A stretch of DNA of 64,000 nucleotides. Source: Paratinospora sagittata. Lineage: Eukaryota > Streptophyta > Magnoliopsida > Ranunculales > Menispermaceae. The notes beneath the pieces are model-generated. The model had not been told where the DNA came from and ran no database searches. It worked only from the letters and a program-made list of their open reading frames with translations. The position numbers were made by a program, and so were the translations under genes. The stretch lies in the NCBI GenBank assembly GCA_035771175.1, contig CM069593.1, forward strand, positions 22,619,956 to 22,683,955, read 5' to 3'. Below are positions 36,526-49,915 of the stretch, in pieces (position 1 is the stretch's first letter; the number at the start of each line of letters is the position of its first letter).

Positions 36526-39500
36526 TCACTCGGTGCCACATATTGGCCATTTACGTCGTTTGTTGCGGCGCAAATGAGCTCTAGTGTATTGTTGCAATGG
36601 GGGTTGGACAAGAGGATGACCATCATCTGGACCGTGATCATGATCAAAGGGCTCATCATGTGTCTCTGTAATCGCCTCTGGCATAGGTGCGAGTCCTCAC
36701 CCCCACCCTCTTCTGGGTCCTCGCCTGACTCATCATGTGTCTCTTTAATCGCCTCTGGCAGTCCGTCTTCAATTGGCACAGGTTCCTCCTGGAATGTCAT
36801 ATTTGACAGGTCAACCCCAACAGGTGTACTTGTGTCAAACAACACGAAACGATCTTGATGTGAGGTTGACGTGTGAACATCCGAAAATGAATCAAATCGA
36901 GTGGCAGGGGTAATGGGATTCTGGTGAAATGTGGACGATGGTCCTTCTGTAGTTCTTACCCTTACCATATGCTCCAAGTGCACCGTTTCCAACGCAGCCA
37001 CTGCAATCAAGTCAATCTCCCTTACGACAAATACGTAATACCTTGATTGCGCAAGTGAACCTGAGCTAAGTTGGAAGCTTGAACAAAAATAAAATAAAAT
37101 TACATAAGTTAAATTAAAAAACAATAAAAAATAATTTAAAAAATATAAGAAGCAAAATGCATGTTCTCACCAAGTAGTTGATAGTTGCTCCACTTATGGT
37201 CATATACTTTCGAGTTACCGACTGATAGCATATCATGTACGAGTCATAATTGTAATACTCCAAAATTATCATAAACTTATAAAATACATAACCATTAAAT
37301 AAATAAGTAAAAATCAATATTTTCACCACAATTACTATCTAAATGTCACAAAATAAGAAAATTAGTATAATATAAATTTATTTTCAGCCCATGTCCATGA
37401 TCAAGCCCAAAGGCCAAGTCCAACACCAATTCTAAGAAGTATAGTTATTTTGAGTCCATGATCAAGCCCAATATTTAAAAGATTCTAAGTCCAAGTCAAA
37501 GCCTAACACTATGTATAAATTATTGGTGAAAAAATGGTCAAAAAGTAGAATACATGTGTAAGGCCATGATTTTTTGTGAATTTTAAATTGTGTGGTTGTG
37601 ATGTGTTGTAAACTAGTATAAATAGGTGCGCTTGACATTCATTCCAAACCATCCAAGTGAGAGTGGGAACTCAAGTGTAGAGAATTCAAGTGAGAGCTAG
37701 AAGTGTTTTAGCAAATATTGTGAAAGTTATAGTAGTTTGTAGTATAAAAGCTAGTAGTAATTGAGTGATACATAATATGTTATGTACTTGCCCTTTTGTG
37801 GATCTTGTACATCAGAAATGATCACCATTTATTATTACTTTTATTGAGTGATATATTAGTAATTTGTGATCTCTATCCCAAATTTTTCCAAACACCCAAC
37901 CCAAGTCAACACTTCAAGGGTGGAGATTTATACGTGCCGAGGAACCCGAACGATGGATTACGTGTGTTCATGTGGGTGTGATCCTTGACTTTTTCCTTTA
38001 TTCTTTTTTATTTCTAGCATGTTATATCTGATCTAGTTAGGTGGGTGTTTGTGAATTACCTTCTTAAATTATTTACATGTTAGTCATTATTGTGACACAT
38101 GTATTATGTCTTTTCATAAAGTTATTTTGCTCTTTCATTATATCTAATATTCACTTACAACATATCATTTATGCATGTACCTTGATATATGAAATCTATG
38201 CGCCATACCATTACTCTGTTGAATTAGTAATTAATTTAATTAGCCAGAGACAGTCTTGTCCTAAGTACCTTTAAATAGTGAACAGGAGGCAGCTTGCTGC
38301 TCTAGAAGAGTCGTATTTAAGCGAGACCATTGCGAATCCACTACTCAGCTAGAGATTAGTTTTGTTGATTTTATTAAGAACTATTCTTTTGGCGCAGCCT
38401 TGTGATATGGTACTATTCAAGTATGCAATAATATTCACATATATGGTACTATTCACATATATAAAATGATTAATTTTAAATTATGGCATGATATGAGTTG
38501 TTGGGTGTTGTTCAGTAATAGTTTTATAAGGACATGATATGTTAATACGTTACATTAATAATGTTGGTATGTTAGTCATATTATTTGTCTCACTAAAGAC
38601 ACAATAAAAAGATAATAATACATTGAAAGGTGTGTTTCCAAAAGGCCAAGGTTATGTACCGCAATGGCCGATGAATTTTGAACTCCATTCGAAAAGGACT
38701 TCTGAGGGAAAGGTGATTCTGCCTGAGTGGTCCACAACCCAAATGAATGGTTAGCGACAACACTCAAAACAAATTAATGTTGCAACGTAATGTATGAACT
38801 TGTTTGAATATCTAATTAGATTTGATGTATTTTGATATTAATAAATAAGAGTTCAGGAATATTGTTTAAGGTGATCCACTGGGCATTAGAGTACCCCCAT
38901 TTCTTTTTTAGGAATGAATAATGCAGCATGAGCAATTCATGGGTTGAAAAATAGTAGTAGCTAGTACTATTGGTGGCTTAGATTTGACTATGTGTAGTGG
39001 TCATTTGTACGTATGTCAAGTGTTATGCTAAGGGTATGACAACTAACTTCAGAGTTATTTACGTTAGAACATGGTGGACATATGTATAATTTTAATTAAT
39101 CTAATGCCATGAGAGTTATTGATAAATTGTCATTATTTGATGAATTGGGTTAATATTGAAAAGGATCTAGCCTGATGATGCCTGCAGGATTTAGAATACC
39201 AGGACATTGTGGTATTCTATGATGACTTAATATCATGACTATGATGAGGTCCATGACGGGACCAAGGTAAATATTGAGAGGTTTAGTCTCGAGTGATTTG
39301 AAATTGCAGATGCAGTAAGACTAAGGTTAAACAATATCCTTAGACACATATTCTTATTAATTTTAAATCCTCTTATTAATTATGAGGGCATTGGAAATAA
39401 ATGATAGACACTCACACCCCGATTAGGCTACTCAGGTCAGTGGCTTTCCATTATAGCGCACGTGACCGGGTTGGAAAATTTGGGGTGTGACAAGAATAGT

Positions 39501-40723
39501 TGACGTTTGACGATGCATGACCCTGATAAGCTTCACCCTTAGCCAAGTTTTCTTCCCGTTCCTCCAATTGAGCAACATAATCCTTATGGACCACTAACCA
39601 ATCACTATCAGCCTGTCCTCTCATGTCGTAATCATGAAGATCGAGTTTTGTGTTGCATGGCTCAGGGATTGTTTGTCTCATGCCAAACTGTCGCAACACT
39701 CGATTGGGCCTGTGTAGCTTGACTATGGAAAAACAAATCAAGGGTGATGCAGTTTGCCATATGTGTTTTTTGCGATGACAGTACTCAGGTAATTCATTGA
39801 TTAATTCATTTGGATATGGTGTTCATATCACTTGAACAACTGTGTACTAGTGTCAGTGATGATATGTAGTAAAATTATAATAAGTTAACAATGATCATCA
39901 ATTCTTCAATGAAATTTACCTGTTCAATGGTTTGCATGTCCAGAATCTCCCTATATTTATGCAAGACATGCATTGGGACGTGCGTAGTCCCAATAGCATT
40001 TCTCTATCTGCAAAACAAATGGATAAATCAATTCGATGATATAAATATATAATGTTATATTTATAACGCAAAAAATAAAAACTACTTTCAATTGATTTAT
40101 ATCCTAATAGAGGTGGCAGCAGTTGATGTGCATGTGGCCCCGCTAGATCATTGTGAGTAGCGTTACGTCTTTGTAGAGCTAAAAATGGAAATCGGTCTCA
40201 TACCCACAATTGCAATAGAATAAGGGCCCCTGAGACACCTTGTTTCTTAAAATCTACCACATGACACCATTAGATGGTATAGCCTAGCTAGGGTTGCAGT
40301 CCCCCATGCGTAAGTGCCAACCACGTTAGAATTGACAAGCAAAGGTAGGAATTGCAGATGTACCATGTTGTTGAATTAGTCTGAGAATAAGCATCCCCCA
40401 ATTAGTTACAGGATGTACGCTCGTGCATTCCTTTCAATTTGAATCTCTGTGGCATGCTCAGGCAATGATGAAACTCTACTTGCAGGTGTTGATAACTTAA
40501 GTCTACCCCAATGTCGATCATTCTCATCTGGGGTAAATTCGAGCAACTCAAGACAGAGCGCGTCGTAGACTATGTCGGTCGATCCACTCATGGGGAGACC
40601 ATCAACTGGCAGACTGAACTGAAACTCCACGTCTTGCAGAGTGATAGTCATCTTACCCACTGCCAAGTGAAATGTATCGGTCGTAAAACCCCGCTCTTTA
40701 AAGGTATGGAATAATTCAATGAT
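36526..40723 (-). pseudogene. Plant mobile domain (PMD, MAIN-like) protein of the MULE
   Basis: Exon-like blocks on the minus strand follow PMD order. At 40723-40130: FHLAVGKMTITLQDVEF, GLPMSGST, ARAYIL then LIGGCLF, LPLLVN, GTYAWGTATLARLY. At 40016-39950: HVPMHVLHKYREILDMQTIEQ. From about 39780: ICFSIVKLHRPNRVLRQFGM, DLHDYDMRG, DWLVVHKDYVAQ. Then YMICYQSVTRKYM at 37250-37160 and an acidic tail near 37030-36700. It ends in the basic RAHLRRNKRRKWPICGTE and TGA (36526-36528). The exon with DYVAQ is cut by a solo LTR between 39493 and 37250. A stop follows ARAYIL and frames shift in the tail. PMD genes are known both as host genes and as transposon passengers; the position next to a MULE transposase on the same strand argues for the latter. 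Confidence 0.75.
37251..39492 (+). mobile_element. Solo LTR (TGTAATACTCC family) in a PMD exon
   Basis: TGTAATACTCCAAAATTATC at 37251 to TTGGGGTGTGACA at 39492, 2242 bp, homologous throughout to 15252-17485. Flanks ATAAT (37246-37250) and AGAAT (39493-39497) match at four of five bases, a slightly decayed duplication. Confidence 0.88.
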
Positions 40724-41247
40724 CTAGTGAAAATGTGTAGTGGATAACAACTAGCCTACAATGACAGTGTAACTCTTGGATGTTCAACAAAAACACAAAA
40801 GAAGTCAGTATTTATTAAAATAAAAATTTTAGAATGGAATTACATATCCTAATTTACATTAATTACCTGTCCATCCCAAATGGGACCAGAACGATGGCGA
40901 CTCTGAAGTGGTAATAGCAATGGATCTTCGGGCCTGGGTCCATCTAAATTATACGCAGTAAATAAATATACGAGTTAATAAGATATAGTGAAATCATATG
41001 ATTTAGGGAAGCATTCAAGAATTACAAAAAAGTAAGTCGCAGAACAAAAAAAAAAAACATAAATGCAAATTGAATTGCGTTTTAAATAATATAAGGTGCA
41101 CATCTCAGTATGCACACACAATCATATAAATGAAAGGGTACAAAGTTGTGATTTCAGAACAAAATTATCATTAAGTGTCATATTACATCACTAAAATTAC
41201 ATCATTATGAAAACCTAGAAACATGAAGATTACAAAGCCAATATATT
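40724..41247. other. Spacer between the PMD and transposase pseudogenes
   Basis: No frame is recognised. It may hold the first intron or leader of the PMD gene, since the minus strand has an acceptor-like CACTAG just before 40723. Confidence 0.4.
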
Positions 41248-44024
41248 TTAGGTGGCCCTGCCACGACGAGTTGGATAATGATGTCGATTGTGACCCTCAC
41301 GTCCACAATGCCACATCGAATCCTGGAGGACGGTTCTCTTATATTTATCTCATTTGTTATGCGTGACGTCCTCGACCGACCGAATTTAAGAACAAAATCA
41401 GAATTAGTGATCACTTTAAATTTGATCGTACACGGTGGCCAATATGATTCGTGTGGAATTGGATGAAACTGTAGCTCATAACACTTGAGGTACTTATCGA
41501 GGCGAAACCAATCTTCAATGTACACATTACAATTTAGGGTAGCATAACGACGCACTGCCTGTACGTGGGAACATGGGATTCCATAGCATTGTCATTTTCT
41601 ACAACTACAAAAACGGTCATGTAGATTGACAACCTGTTTGTTTCCTCCTTTGTTTAAACGTGCGTTTTGTACCCCAGTAACAACCTCGAACATCTCGGCT
41701 AGTCGATCAATCAATGTAATTGTGTGACCCCCTGCCTTAGTTGCCCATTTGGTCATCTTCTCAATAGCGTATGTGGTATAACCTTTCCCTTGACGAATTG
41801 CATTTTCTATTTCTTCCCGTCTAACATTAAACCATGCAATTGTTCAGTAGAATGTCAACTGCACTAGTGTTGTGATCGAGTACATTCGTGCCCCTTTTAA
41901 AACGCCATTAAAGCTTTTTACATGGAAAAAAAGAAGAAAAACATATAGCAAACATAAAAAGATCAACACACACACATATATAAAATCACACAAATTGAAA
42001 GAACCATAAACGATGAATTGAAAAAAAAACACACACTAGCCAGCTACATTGGAAGTCATCGAACCATACCGCACTCCACCATCGTATGTCATTGTCCACA
42101 GCTTCTTGTCAATGGCATTGAGCCACCTTGTGCAAACTTCTTGTTTATGTTCAAGTTTTTTTATTACTGCCTCAAATCTTTGTGTTTGGTGTTGTGACAT
42201 CGCTTTCTTAGCCAAATTTCTCAACTCATAGCTGTGGGCTTTATCATTGAAATTACTACCTACATGACACAAACAATATCTATGATATGCATCAGGCTCT
42301 TTCCAACGATTCTCATGGTTTCTAACGGCTGCCAAAATACCTGTATGGCGATCACTGATTAGGCAAATGCCAACTCTATTCGTCACTTGATATCGAAGGA
42401 CTCTGAGGAACCACACCCAATTATCTGTATTTTCTTCCTTAGAGATGGCAAATGCGAGAGGAAATATATGACTGGCTGCATCAATACTCGTGGCAATGAG
42501 CATCTTACCGTGGTATTTTTCATATAAGTGTATACTATCAATTTGTATTATGAGCTTACAATGCTTGAAGCCCTCGATTGAAGCACCAAAGTCCCAAAAA
42601 CAACGGTGAAAAACCATTGCACAAGGAGTTTTTGGATATTCTAGGTAGTGCAATAGTGCTTGGATTGGTTGCATTCAATGCATTTATTCACTTAGGAAGC
42701 ACGTTGTATGATCCCTCCTAGTCACCAAAAATCTTCTTCATCACCTTCTTTTTTGCACGCCACACTTTCCTATAATGCACATCGTATTTGTATCTGTCTT
42801 TAATCATTTCATGAAGCGTCCCCACTGAAGTTGAAGGATATCGCATTACAATTTTAAAAACCTCACGAAATATTAGTGATGAATCCACTTGTTTATGGTC
42901 CTGTGACATTCGAGGAAAGACACATGTGTGGGTTCCTTCACACTCTGTGATCTCAAACATCCCTGTCATCTTACGCTTTGTTCCCCTCAGCCTCCACTGA
43001 CAACCGTCTTTCCACTTCTTGAACCTAACTAACAATACATTGGGTTTTGAATCGAAAACAACATATTCACGTTGTTGTGCTATGCAACATCGTTTCACTG
43101 TATGTTGCAAGTCGTCTTTGTTGGGAAATGTGAGTCATTTGCAAAAATCATGTGACTCAATATTCTAACCCATAGATATGTTTTCAAGATCATCTGACAT
43201 TGGTGTCATGGCTTGATTATTAAGTTCCAAGAAACTTCGTGATGGAGCGTCATAGCTTGTCGTGGTAGGTTGAGGTGTACCCCCTACACCATGCAACTGA
43301 GTGTCATGCGTCTCATTATCCTCCATACTCAACCCATTGTCTTCTTCTTGTAATAGAGTTGAACACAAAAAACCATTATTTTGTCTTATCGTCAAGAGCG
43401 CAATACTTAAATCAACGGGATTAGATGTCTCTTGTCCTCCATCATTGTCACTGTTTTCATCACTATCTTCATTGATTTGTTCATAGTTATCATCAAAATT
43501 GAAATCATCATCGGATAAACGTGTCACAGATGGACAAGTACTATCAACTTCAGGTCCTGTGGCCACATTTACAACTTCAATGAGTGACATTATACTGGGA
43601 TCAATGTTCTCCAATGATCTTCGTGCACTAGGGCCACCTACATCTGCATAGCTTCGGGAACTCCTCACATTAGGTTAAGTTACAATCCCACCGACAACAT
43701 TAACGTATAACTCCATATTATTAGGAGGTGGGATATCTTGCATCATGACAAATATATCCCTTAACTCTTCCTCATTTCTAATCGGAACAGCCGTAAAATT
43801 GAAATTCCCACCCCAAAAAACAACGGACATATATAGGTTATCTTTATTCTTGAACCCCAAGAAATTTGTAGTACATTTCGGATAACCCCTTCAAATTCCC
43901 CAAAAGTAATGTCTAATCGAACTTTTATAGTGCCAACTGGCAGACTATCATATGATACACTTTGAGGGTTGGGTAACATTTGACCATCTGTGCAACATAC
44001 TACTGAAACAAATCTGTCTGCCAT
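41248..44024 (-). pseudogene. MuDR-like (MULE) transposase
   Basis: MURA-type transposase catalysing cut-and-paste transposition, decayed. From the Met at 44024 (MADRFVSVVCC) there is a PB1-like N-terminus, a frameshift near 43870 and an acidic middle (43165-43668). Next is the MuDR DNA-binding domain (43110-42718: CQWRLRGTKRK, FEITECEGTHTC, YRKVWRAKKK). The catalytic MULE domain at 42674-42036 has IIQIDSIHLYEKYHGKMLIAT, LAFAISKEENTDNWVWFL, ICLISDRHTGILAA, YHRYCLCHVGSNFN and MTSNVA. An intron (about 42035-41920) precedes FNGVLKGAR. A SWIM-type CSC...GIPCSH motif is near 41590, and a zinc-knuckle-like RCGI...GHN..HYP with RRGRAT and TAA ends at 41248. In-frame stops occur at about 43675, 43165, 43132 and 42718, plus frameshifts. 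The DDE-type Asp residues of the IDSIHLY and SDRHTG motifs remain. Confidence 0.88.
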
Positions 44025-44404
44025 CTAAATTGAGATACACAATCATAACAATTATTTCAATGATCATATCAATATTATAACATATATTAGCTCAAGAAAT
44101 GGGTAACCTAAAAAAATTCTCATGACGAGCAATACCTCCTTTCAAAGCAAACCCATAAAAAATGCAAATAAATTCAAAGAGGAAACCAATAAATTCGAAG
44201 ATAAAATAAAACCTTTACAGAAATTTTTTTATTTGGCAAACACAAAATCTTAAAAGAGAATCGAAGAAAAATATCCCTAAATTAATTAAGCCAAAAGATA
44301 GAAACACGTGTGATTCAAAATGACATGCAAAAGAAACACAAAAATAACAAACATAAGGTTTACTTCATTGTTACTTTTGGAGAAAAAAATTGTAAAAACA
44401 CTTA
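44025..44404. other. MULE 5' flanking sequence
   Basis: Short A-rich stretch between the transposase start and the solo LTR. No feature is seen; it is presumably the 5' leader. Confidence 0.4.
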
Positions 44405-47400
44405 TGTGACGCCCTGAAAATTATTTCATCTAGCCCATAACCCAATTGCATTTTGCCCAAACTCTATGTGTTGCCTTGATATGTTTGGTGTTTGTTTGAT
44501 GGTTGTTTAATGTTTGTACATTTGATGCTTGATAATGTATATAAATATGTGCATTATAAATTGTATATGGGTCATGTTAAATTAAAGTATAATGCATATG
44601 TTATTATTTATGCATGGGCCCATTAAACCATGAATTGATATGGGTTAGGATTGATTGAATAAAAGGATAAATGAGAATAAAATATTTGGTGTATTAGATG
44701 GATTGGACATTTAAAATACATGGAAGCATAAGATTGGTTAAAGTACATGTGGTTGGTATGGGTAGTATGAGACCAACACATGTCAAATTGGTGCATGAGA
44801 ATGGACAAGTGTCCCATACCCCATTTCTCTTCTCCAACACATGTCAAGTTGGTGCATGAGACCAACACATGTCAAGTTGATGCATGATAATGGACAAGTG
44901 TCCCATGCCCCATTTCTTTTCTCCAACACATGTCAAGTTGGTGCATGAGACCAACACATGTCAAATTGGTGCATGAAAATGGACAAGTGTCCCATGCCCC
45001 ATTTCTCTTCCCCAACACGTGTCAAATTGGTACATGAGACCAACACATGTCAAGTTGGTGCATGAGAATGGACAAGTGTCCCATGCCCCATTTCTCCTCT
45101 CCAACACATGTCAAGGTTGGTGCATGAGAGTGGACAAGTGTCCCATGCCCTACTTCTCTTCCCCAAAGAAGTCTTAGAGGGTGAGATGAGTGGAGAGAAA
45201 GGAAAAACGAAGAGAAAGGAAAGAAGAAGAGAAAGAAAGAGAAGTTGCTTTGAGGAAAGTCTCAGCAACGTTTTTATCAAAGAGCTGGATCTTGGTACTA
45301 TATGGTCAGATTGGAGTACTCATTTTGCAAACTAATAGATCTCCTAAATCTTTGTCAGCAAGTCTAGATTTCTCGCGCAGTTTAGATCAAACTAATAGAT
45401 ATCATAAATCTACCATTGGATGGATATGATATTTGGGCATGTGGTTTAAAACTGATCTGTTTGCATTATGAACGGTGGAGATGTTTATAGGTTAAGTATG
45501 TTGTGTGATATAGTCATCTGAGGTCGAGTACTTACAGCAGGAAAGGAGAAATTGTCTGATTAGAGACTTGTTCATCAAAGAGACTTATCGTTTTGGTCCA
45601 CCGTTGGATTAGTTTAGATCAAACTAATAGATCTCCTAAATCTACCATTGGATGGATATGATATTTGGGCATGTGGTTTAAAACTGATCTGTCTACATTA
45701 TGAACGGTGGAGATGTTTATGGGTTAAGTATGTTGTGTGATATAGTCATCTGAGGTCGAGTACTTGTAGCAGGAAAGGAGAAATTGTCTGATTAGAGACT
45801 TGCTCATCAAAGAGACTTATCGTTTTGGTCCACCGTTGGATTGAGCTGATTTTTGGACAGAAGGTTTGTTTCTTAACATACTTCAATCTGTACGGTTGTT
45901 GTTGTGATTAAAAAGTTTTGTTGGTAGATTGATACATCTGAACAGAATATTAAATGAAGAATTGGTAGGGTTGCTTTTATTAGACCTAAATTTAGAATAT
46001 GAACTTAGACCTTTCCAAATAGCTTGCATGTCAACTATGTTGACCTAGTTGCCATTGTTGATGAACCCATGATGCAAAATCAGTGATATACATGGCTGAA
46101 CACGGTGACCTAGTGAAAATCAGCAATATGGCCTAAGTATGGAAAATTTCATATTTTAGGGCTTTTGATGTTTTTGGCCTAGAATCATTGAATTGATGCA
46201 ACTTATGTTTAATTAAGCATGATTAGGGTTGATTATGCTACTGATTTGGTGGTTGTGACCATATTATGGGTTATGCCTACTTGTGATCAAATGGCCCAAT
46301 TTGAGCATGTTTATGCCTAAGGAATTGAAAATTAGTATTTTTGATTAATAGAATGGTTTATGAATGAGAACTATGCATTAGAGGCCTAAGTCATGTGATT
46401 TGAGTTGAATGGTGGGATTAGATGGGATTTAGGCCTATTGTCTATATGTGGGCTGATTTAGGGTTGATGTGTAATGTCTATGTGATTGAGCATAGGAATT
46501 GATGTATGGTTGGATATTGACAAATGTTTCAGGACCTTGATTGGTTGATTCGGTTTGGTGTCTGTGTGTGGTTAGACACTCTCGCGAGGCTTGGTGGTAA
46601 GTAGACTTCATTTATGATTATATCTTTTATGTCATCATATCACTTATATATATTGTATGTTGAAAGCATGAATGTGTCATAATGTTTTGAATGATGCATT
46701 GATTTGAGAAAATCTTATGACTTTGGTTGGGCCCATCTATCTGGCTAATAGGGGGGACTTAACCTTGTCATAGGAGGGTTTTAAAAAGGAAATATTTGGG
46801 GATGAGAACGGTACGGTGAAATAGACATGCACTAGTAACCCTAATGCATGTGGAATGTAGATCCAAATTGATAAGCTTTTACTTGCATCGAACTTATTAT
46901 AAATGTTTGATATCTATATGTTATGAGCTTTTAATCATGTTACACATTGACATGCATACATGATATTTATTGATGAGTATTGATAGCATAGTTGAATTCT
47001 ATTCACTAGGCACCGTTGGCTCACCCTCATTTTTCTCTTTCAGGTCCTTCTGTCCTTAATAAGGGCAAAAGAGTAGTCATATCTTAAGGGTCTTGCCGGC
47101 GAGAGAATCCAAGGCCTCGATGTGAGTTGAGAGGCATTTTGATTGAAATGTGTTTTAAATTATGATGTATTATATTTTGGACTATGTAATTATAACACTT
47201 ACCACATTGTAGTATGGGTGACTTGAGACTTGTTAAATAGACCATGTGGACATATGACGATTTTTTTGTACCCTTAGTTTTGGACTTTATGTGTATGTCA
47301 ATCTTGATGGACTGTAGGGATTATGACGATTTTAATTATGGTTCATTTTTATGGAGTATCTCTTGTCTTTGATGATTAATACGGTTGGTAGTTTTGTTTA

Positions 47401-47564
47401 GTACATTTTTATATTATGTCGTTGTTTGGGATAAGGCTCGTAGGGTCTCAACCACCTCACGGAGGTGGTTGAGTGGTTGGAGATGCCTACGTCGGGCATC
47501 CCGCCCCGGCATTCCACACACCATTCCTTGCGGGGTTGGCGGTCCGGGGTGCGGGGTCGCCACA
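44405..47564 (+). mobile_element. Solo LTR, about 3.16 kb, long-LTR Gypsy-like family
   Basis: TGTGACGCCCTGAAAATTAT to GGTGCGGGGTCGCCACA; family partner of 7214-10062 in the opposite orientation. Flanking pentamers ACTTA and GTTTA agree at three of five bases. It is longer than its partner because of an 89-bp minisatellite (44771-45126) and a duplication of about 228 bp (45387-45614 and 45615-45840). It carries the LTR-typical GGCTCACCCTCATTTTTCTC phrase near 47018. Confidence 0.78.
44771..45126. repeat. 89-bp minisatellite, four units, inside the solo LTR
   Basis: GACCAACACATGTCAA starts at 44771, 44860, 44949 and 45038, exactly 89 bases apart, each unit containing GGACAAGTGTCCCAT. The partner LTR at 7214-10062 has a single unit (near 9650-9705), so this is a copy-specific expansion. 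Confidence 0.92.
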
Positions 47565-49487
47565 GTTTAAAAGATAAATATAATAATAGAACTTACTGAG
47601 GTTCAACTGTTTATGTTGGGAACTTGAATGAGATAGGAATAAGTTAGGTATTTCTTGCCTACTTAAAAATCAAGCCCTGTTAAAAACAACAACCATTCTC
47701 AATCACTATGGTGCTTACAAAAGGAAAAAAAAAACAAAAAAAAAAGATATGCATAAGTATCATGCTTTTTCTACATTGAGACATTTTCATTTTTTTTTAT
47801 TCATCACAACTACTAATTCATTCAAGTGAAACACACGGGCACGCATACTAGTTATTTTAACTAAAAACCCGTGTTACGGAATTTTAGTTATAAAGTTCTT
47901 TATTTTCACATAAAGATCTTTGTAGCCCATATGATACATGATGATATCCTTTACCCCATTCTAAGCCATACAAATTAACAAATATCCCCACCTCAAACTT
48001 AATGATGCTAAAACATTACAACGAGGCTACCATCGTCTAAAATCACAAATGTGCATAACCAAGTAATCAAATAACAAAGTATATATAAACACACAGTAAG
48101 TAGATTTAAAAAAAAAAACTCTAGAAGAAGAAATTTTATTCCTAAACTAAAAATAGATTTAAGTAATTCGTGTAGAGAAATACTACATAGAAGAATCCAA
48201 CCTCTCTACAAGCTTCATCTAATTGCCTAACGACATCGCGCACACCTCTATCCTAGGCCATATTCTTCAGATCATTTCCTAACGACATTGCACACGCCTT
48301 TGAATCAAACAAAATATGAATAATAATCAATCAAACGAAAACTCAACCTTACACTTCTAATCCCTACATCCTTTATAAGGATCTTTATAAGGATCTCTCT
48401 AACTTCAACTCAGATTATTCTATTTTTTTAAAAAAAAAACATCTAGCAATTTTTTTTTTTTAAAAAAACAACATCTAGCAAATTTCTCATCCAAAGTATA
48501 TATAAACATGCAGTAAGCAAGAAATTAAAAAAAAAAGAAAAAAAATCTAAAAGAAGAAATTTTATTCCTAAACTAAAAATAGAATTCAATAATCAAAATT
48601 TTCAACTCTATTATTCTTTTTCTTTTTTTTTATTAAAAAAAAAACAACATCTAGCAAAGTTCTCATTCAGAGTATATATAAACACGCAGTAATAAAAATT
48701 TTAAATAAAGAAAAAACATTCTAGAAGAAGAAATTTTATTCCTAAACTATTTTAAATAGAATTTAGTAATTCGTGTAAACAACATTCATTTGTTGATCAC
48801 ACTTTCCTATCACCATTCAGTTTATTTTATGTGCTTTACTATCTATAAATAAATCAACACTTACTAATGTGGGATAACATTTGAACGATGGGTAAAAATA
48901 TAATTTTCCAGTTAAATGTTTATTTTCACCGGGTTTTATCATATGAGCATTTGCTTTTGATGTATTTCACACGTGACAAACGCATGACCATGCTCATATC
49001 AACATAAATTGAACAATACAAATTAATTGAAATATAAATAATCTTTGCTGATGGGGCTTAGCAGTGTCTTTACTTTCCAAGGCCAAAACCTCATTTGTTC
49101 CTACATTGTTAGCACAAGCCAACTATTAGAAATCAAAACTACCTAAATCTTACAAGTAGATCTAAAACACACAATAAAAACAAAAAAACAAAACAAAAAA
49201 ACTATCTGAAAGAAAGGAAGCACTCGAGAAGCAACAGATAGCACGAGGAACAAAGATCGTCGGAGAATGGGAGCGAAAGAGTAGTCTTGTCATTGGATAA
49301 AGGGAGAGAATGTGAGAGATGCCAAAGAAAGGGAGAAGAGGAGGCGAAAAAAGGGAGAGAATAAGCCGAAGAAAGGAAACAAAGAGGGAAACACAGGAGA
49401 GTCGTCGGAGTAGGTGTGAGAGACACCACACAGCCGTTGACGAGTCACCGAGGGTGTGAGAGACTCCAGAGAGGGTGGGATTTGGAA
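47565..49487. other. MULE subterminal region without genes
   Basis: Three direct repeats of about 100 bp share GAAGAAATTTTATTCCTAAA and a GTATATATAAACA word, at about 48078-48180, 48496-48590 and 48670-48770. The rest is low-complexity A/T and, from 49200, purine-rich sequence whose long minus-strand frame is a composition artefact. Confidence 0.5.
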
Positions 49488-49734
49488 AACCTAAAATTTG
49501 GGGGCTTCTATTTGTAGTAATGGGTAAAGGGATTTGATGCTGGAAATGAGAATGAGAACGACGGAGAGTCACCAGAGTATTGTGAGAAACGCCGGAAAGC
49601 CACCGACGTGCCGTTGCTAGAGAGAGGATGGCCCGACATGGTGAAGAACGACGTCGATGAAGATGGCCTAAACCCTCCGATTTCTATTTTTGGACAAAAG
49701 ACAAGTGGGGTCCCTACTTGTGTTTTTAACTCGT

Positions 49735-49915
49735 TGGCGATTTTTGTTTGTTTGTTTTTTTAGGGCATCTTTTGTACTCAAGGCGTCCCTTAGTACAAAT
49801 AGGATCGGCACTGTGGGCGTCTTTTGCGCCTTCAGTACAAAAAAAACTTGTGTTGAAGGCGTCTTTACAAAAGAGGCATTCGACGTGGCAGAAAAAAAAA
49901 ATCGCTAACAACTCG
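49735..49915. repeat. Foldback module at the MULE right end (copy A)
   Basis: Sequence between GTTGGCGATTTTTG and AAAAAATCGCTAAC with internal complementary GGGCGTCTTTTG / GACGCCTTCAGTAC units. It has the same make-up as 58408-58617 and the inverted 35165-35330. Confidence 0.7.

Noticed and set aside
48078..48780. CRISPR-like spaced repeats
   Set aside because: Plant nuclear context, degenerate units and unequal spacers; no array structure.
49162..49572. 136-residue minus-strand frame rich in Ser, Pro and Phe
   Set aside because: It follows purine-rich low-complexity DNA, has no domain or codon structure, and part of it recurs in the duplicated MULE end with frame breaks.
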